Positions 51,081-59,634 of a stretch of DNA of 64,000 nt are shown here, one piece after another. How positions within the stretch are numbered: position 1 is the stretch's first letter; each line of letters starts with the position of its first letter. This DNA comes from Mycobacterium sp. PO1 (GTDB lineage: Bacteria > Actinomycetota > Actinomycetes > Mycobacteriales > Mycobacteriaceae). The position numbers and the translations under genes were made by a program. The notes below the pieces were generated by a model. It searched no databases. It saw only the letters and a list, made by a program, of their open reading frames with translations, and was not told the origin of the DNA. The DNA lies in NCBI RefSeq assembly GCF_017312405.1, contig NZ_BLTG01000030.1, forward strand, positions 1 through 64,000, written 5' to 3'.

Positions 51081-51557
51081 CTAGTTGTCCTGATGCCCGC
51101 GCGCCTCTTCCTGGCGGCGGTAGTCATCGGCGAAAGCGCGGACATGGGTGGGCAGTACCCCGGCGGCGACGTCGGCGAGGCTGGTCTGCTCGAGCACCGA
51201 GCGCATGCTGGCCCGAAGGGCCCGCCATACGTCCGTCAACGCAGCCGTGGGACCCGAATAGGGCAGGTCCCCGAGGCCGATGTCGCGCACGCTGGCCAGC
51301 GGTCCGTCGATGCAGCGCAGCACGTCGGCGATGCTGATGTCGGCCGCCGGTCTACTGAGTTCGTAGCCGCCGTCGCGGCCCCGGTGGCTGCGGACGAGCC
51401 GGTCGGTGCGCAGATCGGACAGGATGTCGACGAGAAACTGGGCGGGGATCTGCTGCGCCTTGGCCAGATCGTCGGTTTTGACGAGAGCGCCGGCCTCGGC
51501 GGTCGCCAGCTGGATCATGGCGCGGACGGCATACTCCGCCTTCGCCGACATCCGCAT
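51081..51557 (-). CDS. Rrf2 family transcriptional regulator
   Basis: A 158-residue winged-helix protein: [19 protein letters not shown], the recognition region [20 protein letters not shown] and the wing [20 protein letters not shown] are characteristic of Rrf2. Only one cysteine (in VLRCIDGPL) is present, so the three-Cys Fe-S site of IscR/NsrR is absent. The M. tuberculosis cysDN region also has an Rrf2 gene, so a link to sulfur metabolism is possible. It is cotranscribed with the upstream cysteine hydrolase gene (9-bp gap). Confidence 0.9.
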   Translation of the reverse strand: MRMSAKAEYAVRAMIQLATAEAGALVKTDDLAKAQQIPAQFLVDILSDLRTDRLVRSHRGRDGGYELSRPAADISIADVLRCIDGPLASVRDIGLGDLPYSGPTAALTDVWRALRASMRSVLEQTSLADVAAGVLPTHVRAFADDYRRQEEARGHQDN

Positions 51558-51566
51558 GGCGTCAGA

Positions 51567-52166
51567 TTAGTCGGGCAGGTCGGCGGATCCGGGGACCACC
51601 ACGGCGAACAGGTCGGCCATCGCGGCCAGGCTGGCGCTCTGCATCGCCGCGGCGGGCACGGGTTGTCCGTCCGTCCCGGGCAGGGCGCGGGTCGCGGTCG
51701 CGCCGGCCACCACGGTCGGCGCGTAGCCGAGGTTGAACCCGCCGCGGGCAGTGGAGTTGACACACATGTGCGTCATGAAACCGGCCAACACGAGGTTCGA
51801 GGCGCCGACCGCCTTGAGCCGGTCGTCGAGGTCGGTCTGGACGAACGAGTTCGGGTAGCTCTTGACGACCACGGGCTCGCCCTCGCGCGGAGCGACCCGA
51901 TCGACGATGGCGCCGATCTCGGCACCGATGTCGTAGGGCGAGCCGGCCCCGCCGTTGTGCTGGATGTGGATGACCGGAACACCTGCGGAGCGGGCCCGGT
52001 CCAGCAGGGCCGCCACCTCGTCCAGAGCGGCATCCACCCCCTCGAGTTCCATCACCCCGCGGGTGTAGGTGTTCTGGCAATCGATGAGGACCAACGTCGA
52101 GTCGCCCAGCGGGGCAGGCGCCGCGGGCATCCCCTCCAGCGCGCGCAAGGTGTTCAATTCAGACAC
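51567..52166 (-). CDS. isochorismatase-like cysteine hydrolase
   Basis: A 199-residue hydrolase with the Asp-Lys-Cys triad of the family: Asp29 in TLVLIDCQNTY, Lys102 in VVVKSYPNSF and Cys135 in LAGFMTHMCVNSTARGG. The cis-peptide-type FMTHMC element is normal. Family members hydrolyse isochorismate, nicotinamide, carbamoyl or hydantoin-derived substrates; the precise one is unknown. It starts a two-gene unit with the Rrf2 regulator. Confidence 0.88.
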   Translation of the reverse strand: MSELNTLRALEGMPAAPAPLGDSTLVLIDCQNTYTRGVMELEGVDAALDEVAALLDRARSAGVPVIHIQHNGGAGSPYDIGAEIGAIVDRVAPREGEPVVVKSYPNSFVQTDLDDRLKAVGASNLVLAGFMTHMCVNSTARGGFNLGYAPTVVAGATATRALPGTDGQPVPAAAMQSASLAAMADLFAVVVPGSADLPD

Positions 52167-52466
52167 GGTCTCAGCGTAGTGCGCCCTCGCGCGCTGCGGT
52201 GCCGATCAATCGCCGAGGTCTCGGGCAGTCGGGCCCCCGCGCGGCACGCGAGGCGGGCGTGCCGCGGCACCGTCCATCCCGGAGTCGACGGCCTGACGAT
52301 CCACGGCGGAGGTAGCGGCCACGACCCGCCTCGAGAGCCAAACTCACTGTGTTGCAGCCTATTCGACATGCATGAGAACGGCGATGAACGTGGTGGGTGC
52401 AGAACCGACGACGCCGTCCGCTGTTGAACGGCGGCACTCGGCCCCGGGAGCATTAGAGTCTCGGCC
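52167..52466. promoter_or_regulatory. 300-bp divergent region with a 10-bp hairpin
   Basis: The region between the cysteine hydrolase and the PucR-type regulator, which face apart. A perfect stem lies at 52240-52266: CGCGGCACGC pairs with GCGTGCCGCG around a 7-nt loop. On the plus strand a TAGAGT box (52454-52459) ends 7 nt before the regulator ATG, consistent with a leaderless transcript. No gene is supported; the small open frames here are poor. Confidence 0.5.
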
Positions 52467-53705
52467 ATGGACGCTCAGTCGCCTGAGGGCCGACTCGACG
52501 GGCGAACGGTTGCGGTGGCACTGCTCTCCGATGTCTCGAAGCTGGCCGACGACATGCTGCAGTTTCTGGTGGAACGTATTCCCGAGACCGTCGAGGACTC
52601 CGAACTGCGCGGACTGACGCTGGGGTCGTGTTCGTCGAATCTGGAAGCGGCATTGTCCATGGTTCGCCACGGCATCGACGCCACCGCGGCCGAGGCGCCG
52701 GTCACCGCGCTCGAGCACGCCCGGGCGATGGCCTCGCGCGGACACAGCGTCGATGTCATGTTGCGCTTCTACCGGCTCGGACACGAGTACTTCACGGTGC
52801 GGCTCGCAGACGTGATGAAGGGGTGGACGGGTGATTCTGCAACCGCCCTGACCGTCTACGCGGAACTGGAGCGCTTCGCGTTCCGCTATATCGACCGGAT
52901 CTCCAGCCTGGTCGCCGAAGAGTACGTCGCCGAACTCGACCGTCGCCAGAACCAGGCCCGCGCCGAGCGCGCCGAGATGGTGCAGGATCTGCTCGCCGGC
53001 AAGCACATCACGGTCAGCCGCGCAGAGCGAGTTCTCCGACACCGACTCACCGGCACCCAGATCGGATTCGTCTGTTGGGCGCACGACCGTGCAGTCAATC
53101 TGGAACGTCACGCCAACCTGTTGGCCAGGGCGTTGGGTTCACCGCACCCGCTCCTCATGGCCGACGGCCCTCTTGCGCTCTGGGGGTGGGTCGCGGTGAC
53201 CGGCGACCAGGCCCGACTGGCCCGTGACACGTTGGCCACGTGGCACAGCTCCGGCGAGGCCGTCCACATCGCTGTGGGCTCACCTCACGAGGCTGTGCCG
53301 GGCTTTCGCCTGTCCCACCGTGAAGCGGTAGGCACGCGCCGCATCGTCGAACTCTCCGTGTTGTCGGCTCCGTCGCTGACGGTTTTCAGCGATGTCGCGC
53401 TCGTCGACGCGTTGTCACAGGACATCGAGGTGGCCCGCAACTTCGTGCAGTCCCAACTGGGCGACCTCGGCCGCGACGGGCCGCAGGAAAGGGAGGAACG
53501 CGCGGCCCTGCTCGCCGTCCTCGACGCGCAGGGCAGTCTGGTGTCGGCAGCGCACACGTTGAACGTTCACCGCAACACTGTGCTCAAGCGAATCCGGCGC
53601 GCCGAGGAGCGTCGCGGGGCTCCCGCCACTGCCGGCCTGGCGGGGCTTCACGCTGCGCTTCGCGCCGCAGACGTCCTCGGCGCCGCGGTGCTCAAGACCG
53701 GCTGA
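52467..53705 (+). CDS. PucR/CdaR-type transcriptional regulator
   Basis: A 412-residue regulator with an N-terminal helical sensing domain (residues 1-160; contains MASRGHSVDVMLRFYRLGHEYF), a middle GGDEF-like domain of the CdaR type and a C-terminal PucR helix-turn-helix (LDAQGSLVSAAHTLNVHRNTV, then LKRIRRAEE). Mycobacteria have many such regulators next to desaturases, oxygenases and P450 genes, usually as activators. The desaturase-reductase fusion gene 133 bp downstream in the same direction, with a palindrome and promoter between, is the obvious target. Confidence 0.9.
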   Translation: MDAQSPEGRLDGRTVAVALLSDVSKLADDMLQFLVERIPETVEDSELRGLTLGSCSSNLEAALSMVRHGIDATAAEAPVTALEHARAMASRGHSVDVMLRFYRLGHEYFTVRLADVMKGWTGDSATALTVYAELERFAFRYIDRISSLVAEEYVAELDRRQNQARAERAEMVQDLLAGKHITVSRAERVLRHRLTGTQIGFVCWAHDRAVNLERHANLLARALGSPHPLLMADGPLALWGWVAVTGDQARLARDTLATWHSSGEAVHIAVGSPHEAVPGFRLSHREAVGTRRIVELSVLSAPSLTVFSDVALVDALSQDIEVARNFVQSQLGDLGRDGPQEREERAALLAVLDAQGSLVSAAHTLNVHRNTVLKRIRRAEERRGAPATAGLAGLHAALRAADVLGAAVLKTG

Positions 53706-53737
53706 ATTCGACCCCGACCGGGTTCCCCCTCCCGGGT

Positions 53738-53754
53738 GTGTGCGCAGCGCACAC
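53738..53754. promoter_or_regulatory. 17-bp perfect palindrome upstream of desaturase promoter
   Basis: GTGTGCGCAGCGCACAC, two 8-bp arms around one central A. It is centred about 64 bp before the predicted transcription start near 53810 and 20 bp upstream of the -35 box, the usual place for an activator. It lies 33 bp after the PucR-type gene stop and has no U-run after it, so an operator is more likely than a terminator. Confidence 0.65.
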
Positions 53755-53774
53755 GGAGATGGGCCGGGAGTGCC

Positions 53775-53803
53775 TTGTCGGCCGTTGTCGCGATTCGTAG
53801 CGT
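53775..53803 (+). promoter_or_regulatory. promoter of the desaturase-reductase gene (predicted)
   Basis: TTGTCG (53775-53780), 17-bp spacer, TAGCGT (53798-53803). Both boxes are acceptable for mycobacterial SigA and the spacing is ideal. The start of transcription would be near 53810, giving a leader of about 30 nt before the ATG at 53839. Confidence 0.55.
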
Positions 53804-53838
53804 GACCCCGACCGATGAGCATGGAAGAAGGAGTCCTG

Positions 53839-55851
53839 ATGGCGACAACCGCAGAGGAATCTCTGTCCGCGCCGACCCTGTCACGGCAGGCCCTGCCCGA
53901 CCCCGGCGAACGGGTTCCCGCTCTCTCCTGGCCCATCGTCGCAATCTTCGTCGCCGCACTGGCGGTGTTCGGCGCGTCCACGGCCGCCGCGATCACCCGC
54001 AGTGTGCCGGCGGCGGCGACGATAGCCGCCAGCGCGGCAGCGATCTTCGTGATGTTCACCGTGCTTCACGATGCGTCGCACAGCGCGATCAGTTCCCACC
54101 GATGGGTCAACCGGCTCTTCGGGCGCGTCGCGATGTTCTTCGTTTCCCCACTGATCTCGTTCTCGTCGTTCGCCTTCATCCACATCGAGCATCACCGCAA
54201 CACCAATGACGGCGATTCCGATCCCGACCACTTCGTCAGCGCCGCACCGTGGTGGCAACTGCCGTTCCGATTTCCCGCGATGGATCTGCCCTACCTGCGG
54301 TTCCTGTGGCGCCACCGGAAAAAGCGTCCACGTGCCGAGATCATCGAAACCGCCGGCTTGATGACGCTGTCCGCGGCGGTCCTCCTGGGGGCCGCGCTCA
54401 CCGGGCACCTGTGGATGGTGGCCGTGATCTACCTGATTCCCGAGCGCGTCGCCATCTTCGTTCTCGCGTGGTGGTTCGACTGGCTTCCACACCACGGGTT
54501 GGAACAGACCCAGCGCGAGAACCGTTATCGCGCAACCCGAAACCGGGTGGGGGCCGAGTGGATCATGACTCCGCTGCTGCTGTCGCAAAATTACCATCTG
54601 GTGCATCATCTGCATCCGTCGATTCCGTTCTACCGATACGTCGCCGCCTGGCGGCGCAACGAGGCCGCTTACCTGGAGCGCGATGCCGCGATCGGCACTG
54701 TCTTCGGTCAGCAACTGGACCCGAACGAGTACCGCGAGTGGAAGAAGCTCAACGGCAACCTCGCGCCCATCTTGCCTGTCAGGATGCCGCGGTCATCGAG
54801 TGCGCGGCACGCCAGCACCTACCCGGTTCCGGTCAAGAAGGTGGACCGATTGACCGCCGACAGCGTGAAGATCACCTTCGAGGTGCCCGAGGAGTTCCGG
54901 GAACAGTTCCAGTTCCAGGCTGGTCAACACCTGACCGTCCAGCACCGCGCGGACAACGGCACGAAGATCCGGCGCAACTACTCGATCTGCACGTCAGCCA
55001 CCTCCGGCGAATTGGCGATCGGGGTCCGCCGCATCGACAACGGTGCCTTCTCCCCGTACGCATGCGACATGCTGCGGGCAGGTGACGTGGTGGACCTCAT
55101 GACACCCACCGGCAGTTTCGGTGCACCCCTGCAGCCCGGGGCCGAGTGCGAGCATGTCGCGGTCGCCGCCGGCAGCGGCATCACCCCGATACTGTCGATC
55201 ATCCGCACCACCATGGAGATCGAAACCGACAGTCGCTTCACCCTCATCTACGGCAATCGCACCGCCGAAACCACCATGTTCGCCGACGAACTCGACCAGC
55301 TGGAATCCCGGTACGCGGACCGCTTGCGCATCATCCACGTCCGCTCCGGAGAAACCCACCACCCCGCCGACTTTCGGGGGCGTATCGACTACCCGCTGCT
55401 CCGAAGGATTCTCAGGGAATCGATCACCTCGGTTGACCGGTGGTACCTGTGTGGGCCCCTCCCGCTCGTCACCGAGTTACGCAGCAGCCTCGTCTCGGAC
55501 GGAGTCGACGAAGACAGCATTCGCCTCGAGCTTTTCCGCGGGGCGGAGCGCAGCGCACCCCATTCCGACTTCTCCGGAGCCCAGCTCACCGTCACCTTGT
55601 CCGGAACGAGCCACGCCGTCGACCTGACTCCAGGCGAGACCGTGTTGGAGGCAGCACTCAAGAATGAGATCGACGCGCCGTACTCCTGTCTCGGTGGCGC
55701 CTGTGGGACCTGCAAAGCCAAGATCGTCGAGGGCAGCGTGGCGATGGAGCAGAACTTTGCGCTGACGTCCGCAGAAGTCGACGCGGGCTTCGTGCTGACC
55801 TGCCAGGCCCACCCGACTGCGGACACCGTCGCCGTGGACTACGACGGCTGA
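53839..55851 (+). CDS. fused membrane fatty acid desaturase/hydroxylase and ferredoxin-NAD(P) reductase
   Basis: A 670-residue fusion. Residues 1-300 form a membrane di-iron desaturase-like domain with histidine boxes HDASH (77-81), HIEHH (115-119) and HHLHP (256-260) and four or so membrane helices. Residues 325-580 form an FAD/NAD reductase (RRNYSI at 378-383, VAAGSGITPI, YGNRTAETTM). Residues 585-670 form a plant-type 2Fe-2S domain with Cys617, 622, 625 and 655. The whole electron chain from NAD(P)H to the di-iron site is thus in one polypeptide. In DesA3-like systems these are two proteins. Start ATG at 53839 has GAAGGAG upstream; the ATG at 53815 is less likely. Substrate unknown. Confidence 0.9.
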   Translation: MATTAEESLSAPTLSRQALPDPGERVPALSWPIVAIFVAALAVFGASTAAAITRSVPAAATIAASAAAIFVMFTVLHDASHSAISSHRWVNRLFGRVAMFFVSPLISFSSFAFIHIEHHRNTNDGDSDPDHFVSAAPWWQLPFRFPAMDLPYLRFLWRHRKKRPRAEIIETAGLMTLSAAVLLGAALTGHLWMVAVIYLIPERVAIFVLAWWFDWLPHHGLEQTQRENRYRATRNRVGAEWIMTPLLLSQNYHLVHHLHPSIPFYRYVAAWRRNEAAYLERDAAIGTVFGQQLDPNEYREWKKLNGNLAPILPVRMPRSSSARHASTYPVPVKKVDRLTADSVKITFEVPEEFREQFQFQAGQHLTVQHRADNGTKIRRNYSICTSATSGELAIGVRRIDNGAFSPYACDMLRAGDVVDLMTPTGSFGAPLQPGAECEHVAVAAGSGITPILSIIRTTMEIETDSRFTLIYGNRTAETTMFADELDQLESRYADRLRIIHVRSGETHHPADFRGRIDYPLLRRILRESITSVDRWYLCGPLPLVTELRSSLVSDGVDEDSIRLELFRGAERSAPHSDFSGAQLTVTLSGTSHAVDLTPGETVLEAALKNEIDAPYSCLGGACGTCKAKIVEGSVAMEQNFALTSAEVDAGFVLTCQAHPTADTVAVDYDG

Positions 55852-55879
55852 CCCGCTTCGGATTCGGCTCAGCGGACGT

Positions 55880-56611
55880 TCAGCCCGCCGTGACGGCCAG
55901 CACGGCCTCGGCGAGCTCGGGGCGACACACGATCAGGTCGGGCAGCTTGGAGTCGCGCTGGTTGTAGATCAGCGGTGAGCCGTCGATGCGGGAGGTGTGC
56001 AGGCCCGCGGCGCGGGCCACCGCCACCGGCGCGGCCGAGTCCCATTCGTACTGGCCGCCGGCATGCACGTACACGTCGGACAGTCCCTGCACCACCGAGG
56101 CGACCTTCGCTCCCGCCGAGCCCATCTCGACGAGTTCACCGCCCAACGCCTCCTTGACCGCCAGCGCGACGGCCGGGGGCCGGGTCCGCGACACCACGAT
56201 GCGTGGCACCGGGGGCGCGGGCGGTGGTGCGGCCACCGACGGCGTCGCCAGCGTGATGCCTTGAGCGGGAAGTGCCACCGCCCCCGCAACGAGCTCACCG
56301 GCCTCCCACAGCGCGACATGCACCGCCCAGTCCGTGCGGTCGAGTTCGGAGAACTCCCGGGTGCCGTCGAGCGGGTCGACGATCCACACCCGCTGCGCCG
56401 ACAGGCGCACCGGGTCGTCGACACCTTCCTCGGACAGCACGGCGTCGTCGGGGCGCTCGGCGGCCAGTGCCGCCATCAGGAAGTCGTGGGAGCGCTTGTC
56501 CCCCGCGTCTTTCCGGTCCTGCGCGGCAGCGTCGGCGAATTCTGCGCGGACGTCGAGCAGCAACCGGCCGGCCTCGGTGGCCAGCAACGCCGCCAGTTCA
56601 TGGTCGGTCAC
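55880..56611 (-). CDS. cysQ: 3'(2'),5'-bisphosphate nucleotidase CysQ
   Basis: Mg2+-dependent phosphatase of the inositol monophosphatase superfamily that removes PAP, the by-product of PAPS use. Motifs: metal-binding SEEGVDD (Glu61, Glu62), DPLDGTREFSELD (Asp79, Asp82) and the C-terminal YEWDSAAPVAVARAAGLHTS. The 243 residues are close to the M. tuberculosis CysQ. The gene overlaps cysNC by 4 bp, coupling PAP removal to PAPS synthesis. Confidence 0.93.
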   Translation of the reverse strand: MTDHELAALLATEAGRLLLDVRAEFADAAAQDRKDAGDKRSHDFLMAALAAERPDDAVLSEEGVDDPVRLSAQRVWIVDPLDGTREFSELDRTDWAVHVALWEAGELVAGAVALPAQGITLATPSVAAPPPAPPVPRIVVSRTRPPAVALAVKEALGGELVEMGSAGAKVASVVQGLSDVYVHAGGQYEWDSAAPVAVARAAGLHTSRIDGSPLIYNQRDSKLPDLIVCRPELAEAVLAVTAG

Positions 56612-58506
56612 TGGCCACGACTCTCGAGCAGCTCGATGACCGCGGCGGCCAGTTCGTCGGGGCTGCGCTCCGGGGTCAGCCGCAGGTCGGGGTTCTTCGG
56701 CCGCTGGTAGGGACTGTCGATTCCGGTGAAGTGGGTGATCTCACCGGATCGGGCCTTGGCGTAGAGGCCCTTGGGGTCGCGCCGCTCGCAGTCGTCGAGC
56801 GGGGTGTCGCAGAACACCTCGAAGAACTCGACACCGGCCTCGTCGGCCACGGTGCGTGCCAGCTCCCGGTGCTCGGCCAGCGGACTGATGGCCGGCACCA
56901 GCACCACCTGGCCGGAATCGGCGAGGATGGCGGCCACATGAGCCAGGCGGCGCAGGTTCTCCGACCGGTCGGCCATCGAGAAGCCGAGGTCGGCGTTGAG
57001 TCCGTGGCGCAGATTGTCGCCGTCGAGAACGTAAGCGGGAACTCCCTTTTCGAGCAGCTTCTGCTCGACCAGCATGGCCACCGACGACTTGCCGGATCCG
57101 GACAGGCCGGTGAACCACACCATCCGGCCGGTGCTCAGCCGGTCCTCGGAGGTGCACAGCGAATCGTGGCGCACCGTGTTGGGGCTGGAGGTCCGCGCAC
57201 TGACGTTGGGCAGGATCATGCCGGCGGCGACGGTGACGTTGGTGTTCGGGTCGATCAGGATGAACGAACCGGTCGCGGCAATGCGGCTGTATTCGTCGAT
57301 CAGCAGCGGAACCTGGGAGCGCAACGAAATCCGCCCCAGCTCATTGAGTTTCAATGCGGTCGCGGATTTGTCGCGGTGGAGCGTGTTGACGTCGAGCCGG
57401 TAGTCCAGCCCGGACACCTTGACCCGGGTGGTGCGGGTGGTGTGTTTGATGACGTAGTCACGTCCGGGCTCCAGCGACGTGTCGTCGGCCATCCAGCAGA
57501 CGGTCGCATCGAAGTCCTGCGTGATGCGCGGCTGGTTGTTGGGCCGCGCGATCATGTCGCCGCGCGAGATGTCGATGTCGTCGGTCAGGCTGACCGAAAC
57601 CGCCATCGGCGGGAACGCCTCGTCGACCGGACCGCCGGGACTTTCGATCGCGGCGATCTGCGAGGTCTTGCCGGCAGGCAGCACCACGACCTCGTCGCCG
57701 ACACGCATGACGCCACTGGCCACGCTGCCGGCGTAGCTGCGGTGGTCATGGTGGTCACGGGTCTGCGGACGGATCACGTACTGCACCGGGAATCGGACGT
57801 CGACCAGGTTGCGGTCGCCGGCGACGTAAACCTCCTCGAGGTGGCTCAGCAGGCACGGACCGTCGTACCACGGGGCCGCGTCGGACTTACTGACGACGTT
57901 GTCGCCGTTGAGCGCCGACAGCGGGATGGTCGTCACGTCGTGGACGTCCAACCGTGCGGCGAAGTCGTGGAAATCGTCGCGGATCTTCTCGAACTTCTCG
58001 CGGTCCCAGTCGATCAGGTCCATCTTGTTGACCGCCAGCACGATGTGCTGGATGCCCAGCAGCGAGGCCAAAAACGCGTGCCTGCGCGACTGTTCGAGCA
58101 GTCCGTGGCGGGCGTCGACCAGCACGATCGCCAGCTGTGCGGTCGAAGTGCCGGTGACCATGTTGCGGGTGTACTGGATGTGCCCGGGGGTGTCGGCGAT
58201 GATGAATTTGCGCTTGGCGGTGGCGAAGTAGCGGTAGGCGACGTCGATCGTGATGCCCTGTTCGCGCTCCGCGCGAAGCCCGTCGGTGACCAGCGCCAGA
58301 TCGGTGAAGTCGTGGCCGCGCTCGCGCGAGGTCCGCTCGACCGACGCCAGCTGGTCCTCCATGACGGCCTTGGAGTCGAACAGCAGCCGGCCGATCAGCG
58401 TGGACTTGCCGTCGTCGACCGATCCTGCCGTCGCGATGCGCAGCAGGGTGGCGGCAGGCTTGGTCAGCGTCGCTTCCGCGGCCGCCCTGGTGTCCGTCGT
58501 GCTCAT
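56608..58506 (-). CDS. cysNC: bifunctional sulfate adenylyltransferase GTPase subunit / APS kinase
   Basis: A 632-residue fusion. Residues 1-450 are CysN, an EF-Tu-like GTPase: GSVDDGKSTLIGRLL (from 28), DTPGHIQYTRNM and NKMDLI. Residues 460-632 are APS kinase CysC: P-loop GLSGSGKSS (467-475) and the phosphoserine region PAISPLAEHR. With CysD it makes APS from sulfate, then PAPS. The fusion is normal in mycobacteria. I chose the ATG at 58506 (Met-Ser-Thr-Thr-Asp); the frame extends to 58584 across the cysD stop. Confidence 0.96.
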   Translation of the reverse strand: MSTTDTRAAAEATLTKPAATLLRIATAGSVDDGKSTLIGRLLFDSKAVMEDQLASVERTSRERGHDFTDLALVTDGLRAEREQGITIDVAYRYFATAKRKFIIADTPGHIQYTRNMVTGTSTAQLAIVLVDARHGLLEQSRRHAFLASLLGIQHIVLAVNKMDLIDWDREKFEKIRDDFHDFAARLDVHDVTTIPLSALNGDNVVSKSDAAPWYDGPCLLSHLEEVYVAGDRNLVDVRFPVQYVIRPQTRDHHDHRSYAGSVASGVMRVGDEVVVLPAGKTSQIAAIESPGGPVDEAFPPMAVSVSLTDDIDISRGDMIARPNNQPRITQDFDATVCWMADDTSLEPGRDYVIKHTTRTTRVKVSGLDYRLDVNTLHRDKSATALKLNELGRISLRSQVPLLIDEYSRIAATGSFILIDPNTNVTVAAGMILPNVSARTSSPNTVRHDSLCTSEDRLSTGRMVWFTGLSGSGKSSVAMLVEQKLLEKGVPAYVLDGDNLRHGLNADLGFSMADRSENLRRLAHVAAILADSGQVVLVPAISPLAEHRELARTVADEAGVEFFEVFCDTPLDDCERRDPKGLYAKARSGEITHFTGIDSPYQRPKNPDLRLTPERSPDELAAAVIELLESRGQ

Positions 58507-58567
58507 CAGAATCCTCTGTTCTTCGCGCAAGCCTCGATACCACCCGTCGCTTCGCTCGCCCCGGCCA

Positions 58568-59497
58568 TCAGAAGTACCCCTCACGCTTGCGGTCTTCCAT
58601 CCCCGCCTCGGAGATGCGGTCGTCGGCCCGGGTGGCGCCGCGTTCGGTCAGACGCGACACCGCGGTCTCGGCGATCACCTCCGACACGGTGGCCGCCTCG
58701 GATTCCACACAACCGGTGCAGGTGACGTCGCCGACGGTGCGGAACCGCACCGACTTCTCGATGATCGGCTCGTCCGCGCGGGGCTGCAGATACTCGTGCA
58801 CCGCCAGCAGCATGCCGTCGCGCTCGAAGACCTGACGTTTGTGCGCGTAGTAGATCGAGGGCAGCGTGATCTTCTCGGCACCGATGTAGGACCAGATGTC
58901 GAACTCGGTCCAGTTCGACAGCGGGAAGGCCCGGATGTGCTCACCCTTGCGGTGCCGGCCGTTGTACAGGTGCCACACCTCGGGGCGTTGGTTCTTCGGG
59001 TCCCACTGGCCGAACTCGTCGCGGAAGCTGAAGACCCGCTCCTTGGCGCGGGCCTTCTCCTCGTCGCGGCGGGCGCCGCCGAACGCGGCGTCGAACTTGT
59101 TCTCCCGGATGCCGCGCAACAACGTCACGGTCTGCAGCGGGTTGCGGGACGGTCCGTTGTCGACGACCCTCCCGGCGGCGATGTCATCTTCGACGCTGGC
59201 GACGACCAGGCGCACGCCGTGTTCGGCCACCAGCGCGTCGCGGGTGGCGATGACTTCTTCGAAGTTGTGCCCGGTGTCGACGTGCATGACCGGGAACGGC
59301 AGCCGGCCGGGCTTGAACGCCTTGATCGCCAGGTGGAGCATCACGATCGAGTCCTTGCCGCCGGAGAACAGCAGCACGGGCCGCTCGAACTCGGCGGCGA
59401 CCTCACGGATGATGTGGATCGCTTCGGCCTCCAGCGCGCGCAGGTGGCTCAACTCGTAACGTCCGGCGTTCTGGACGATCTCTTCGGTGGCTGTCAT
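58568..59497 (-). CDS. cysD: sulfate adenylyltransferase subunit 2
   Basis: ATP pyrophosphatase subunit of ATP sulfurylase, 309 residues. The PP-loop SGGKDS is at 45-50 (LLFSGGKDSIVMLHL), and other family marks are MHVDTGHNFEEVIATRD and the C-terminal FRTVGDVTCTGCVESEA. It is the first gene of cysD-cysNC-cysQ, with a near-consensus promoter 50 nt upstream of the start. Confidence 0.96.
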   Translation of the reverse strand: MTATEEIVQNAGRYELSHLRALEAEAIHIIREVAAEFERPVLLFSGGKDSIVMLHLAIKAFKPGRLPFPVMHVDTGHNFEEVIATRDALVAEHGVRLVVASVEDDIAAGRVVDNGPSRNPLQTVTLLRGIRENKFDAAFGGARRDEEKARAKERVFSFRDEFGQWDPKNQRPEVWHLYNGRHRKGEHIRAFPLSNWTEFDIWSYIGAEKITLPSIYYAHKRQVFERDGMLLAVHEYLQPRADEPIIEKSVRFRTVGDVTCTGCVESEAATVSEVIAETAVSRLTERGATRADDRISEAGMEDRKREGYF

Positions 59498-59509
59498 ATT
59501 TCCCCGTAA

Positions 59510-59576
59510 AGTTGGTACAACTGACCAGATTTATGGTGTTAGTCGGAATTATGGCCGCGACCGGAGCTCGTGTCAA
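59510..59576 (-). promoter_or_regulatory. cysD promoter and leader palindrome
   Basis: Minus strand: TTGACA (59576-59571), 17-bp spacer, CATAAT (59553-59548), close to the ideal SigA promoter. The expected start of transcription is near 59541. Downstream in the 5' leader, AGTTGgtaCAACT (59510-59522) is a 13-bp palindrome placed at about +20 to +32, a suitable position for a repressor. A regulator cannot be named. Confidence 0.65.
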
Positions 59577-59590
59577 CGTGGGTGCCTGAG

Positions 59591-59625
59591 CCCGGGGTGC
59601 GCGGCGGCGAGTCGCGCACCCCGGG
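59591..59625 (-). terminator. 13-bp perfect stem-loop after the glycosyltransferase operon
   Basis: CCCGGGGTGCGCG (59591-59603) pairs perfectly with CGCGCACCCCGGG (59613-59625) around a 9-nt loop. It begins 9 nt after the stop codon of the minus-strand glycosyltransferase gene and ends just before the cysD promoter. Without a U-tract, this is the type of GC-rich hairpin common after mycobacterial operons. Confidence 0.75.
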
Positions 59626-59634
59626 CGGCGAACG

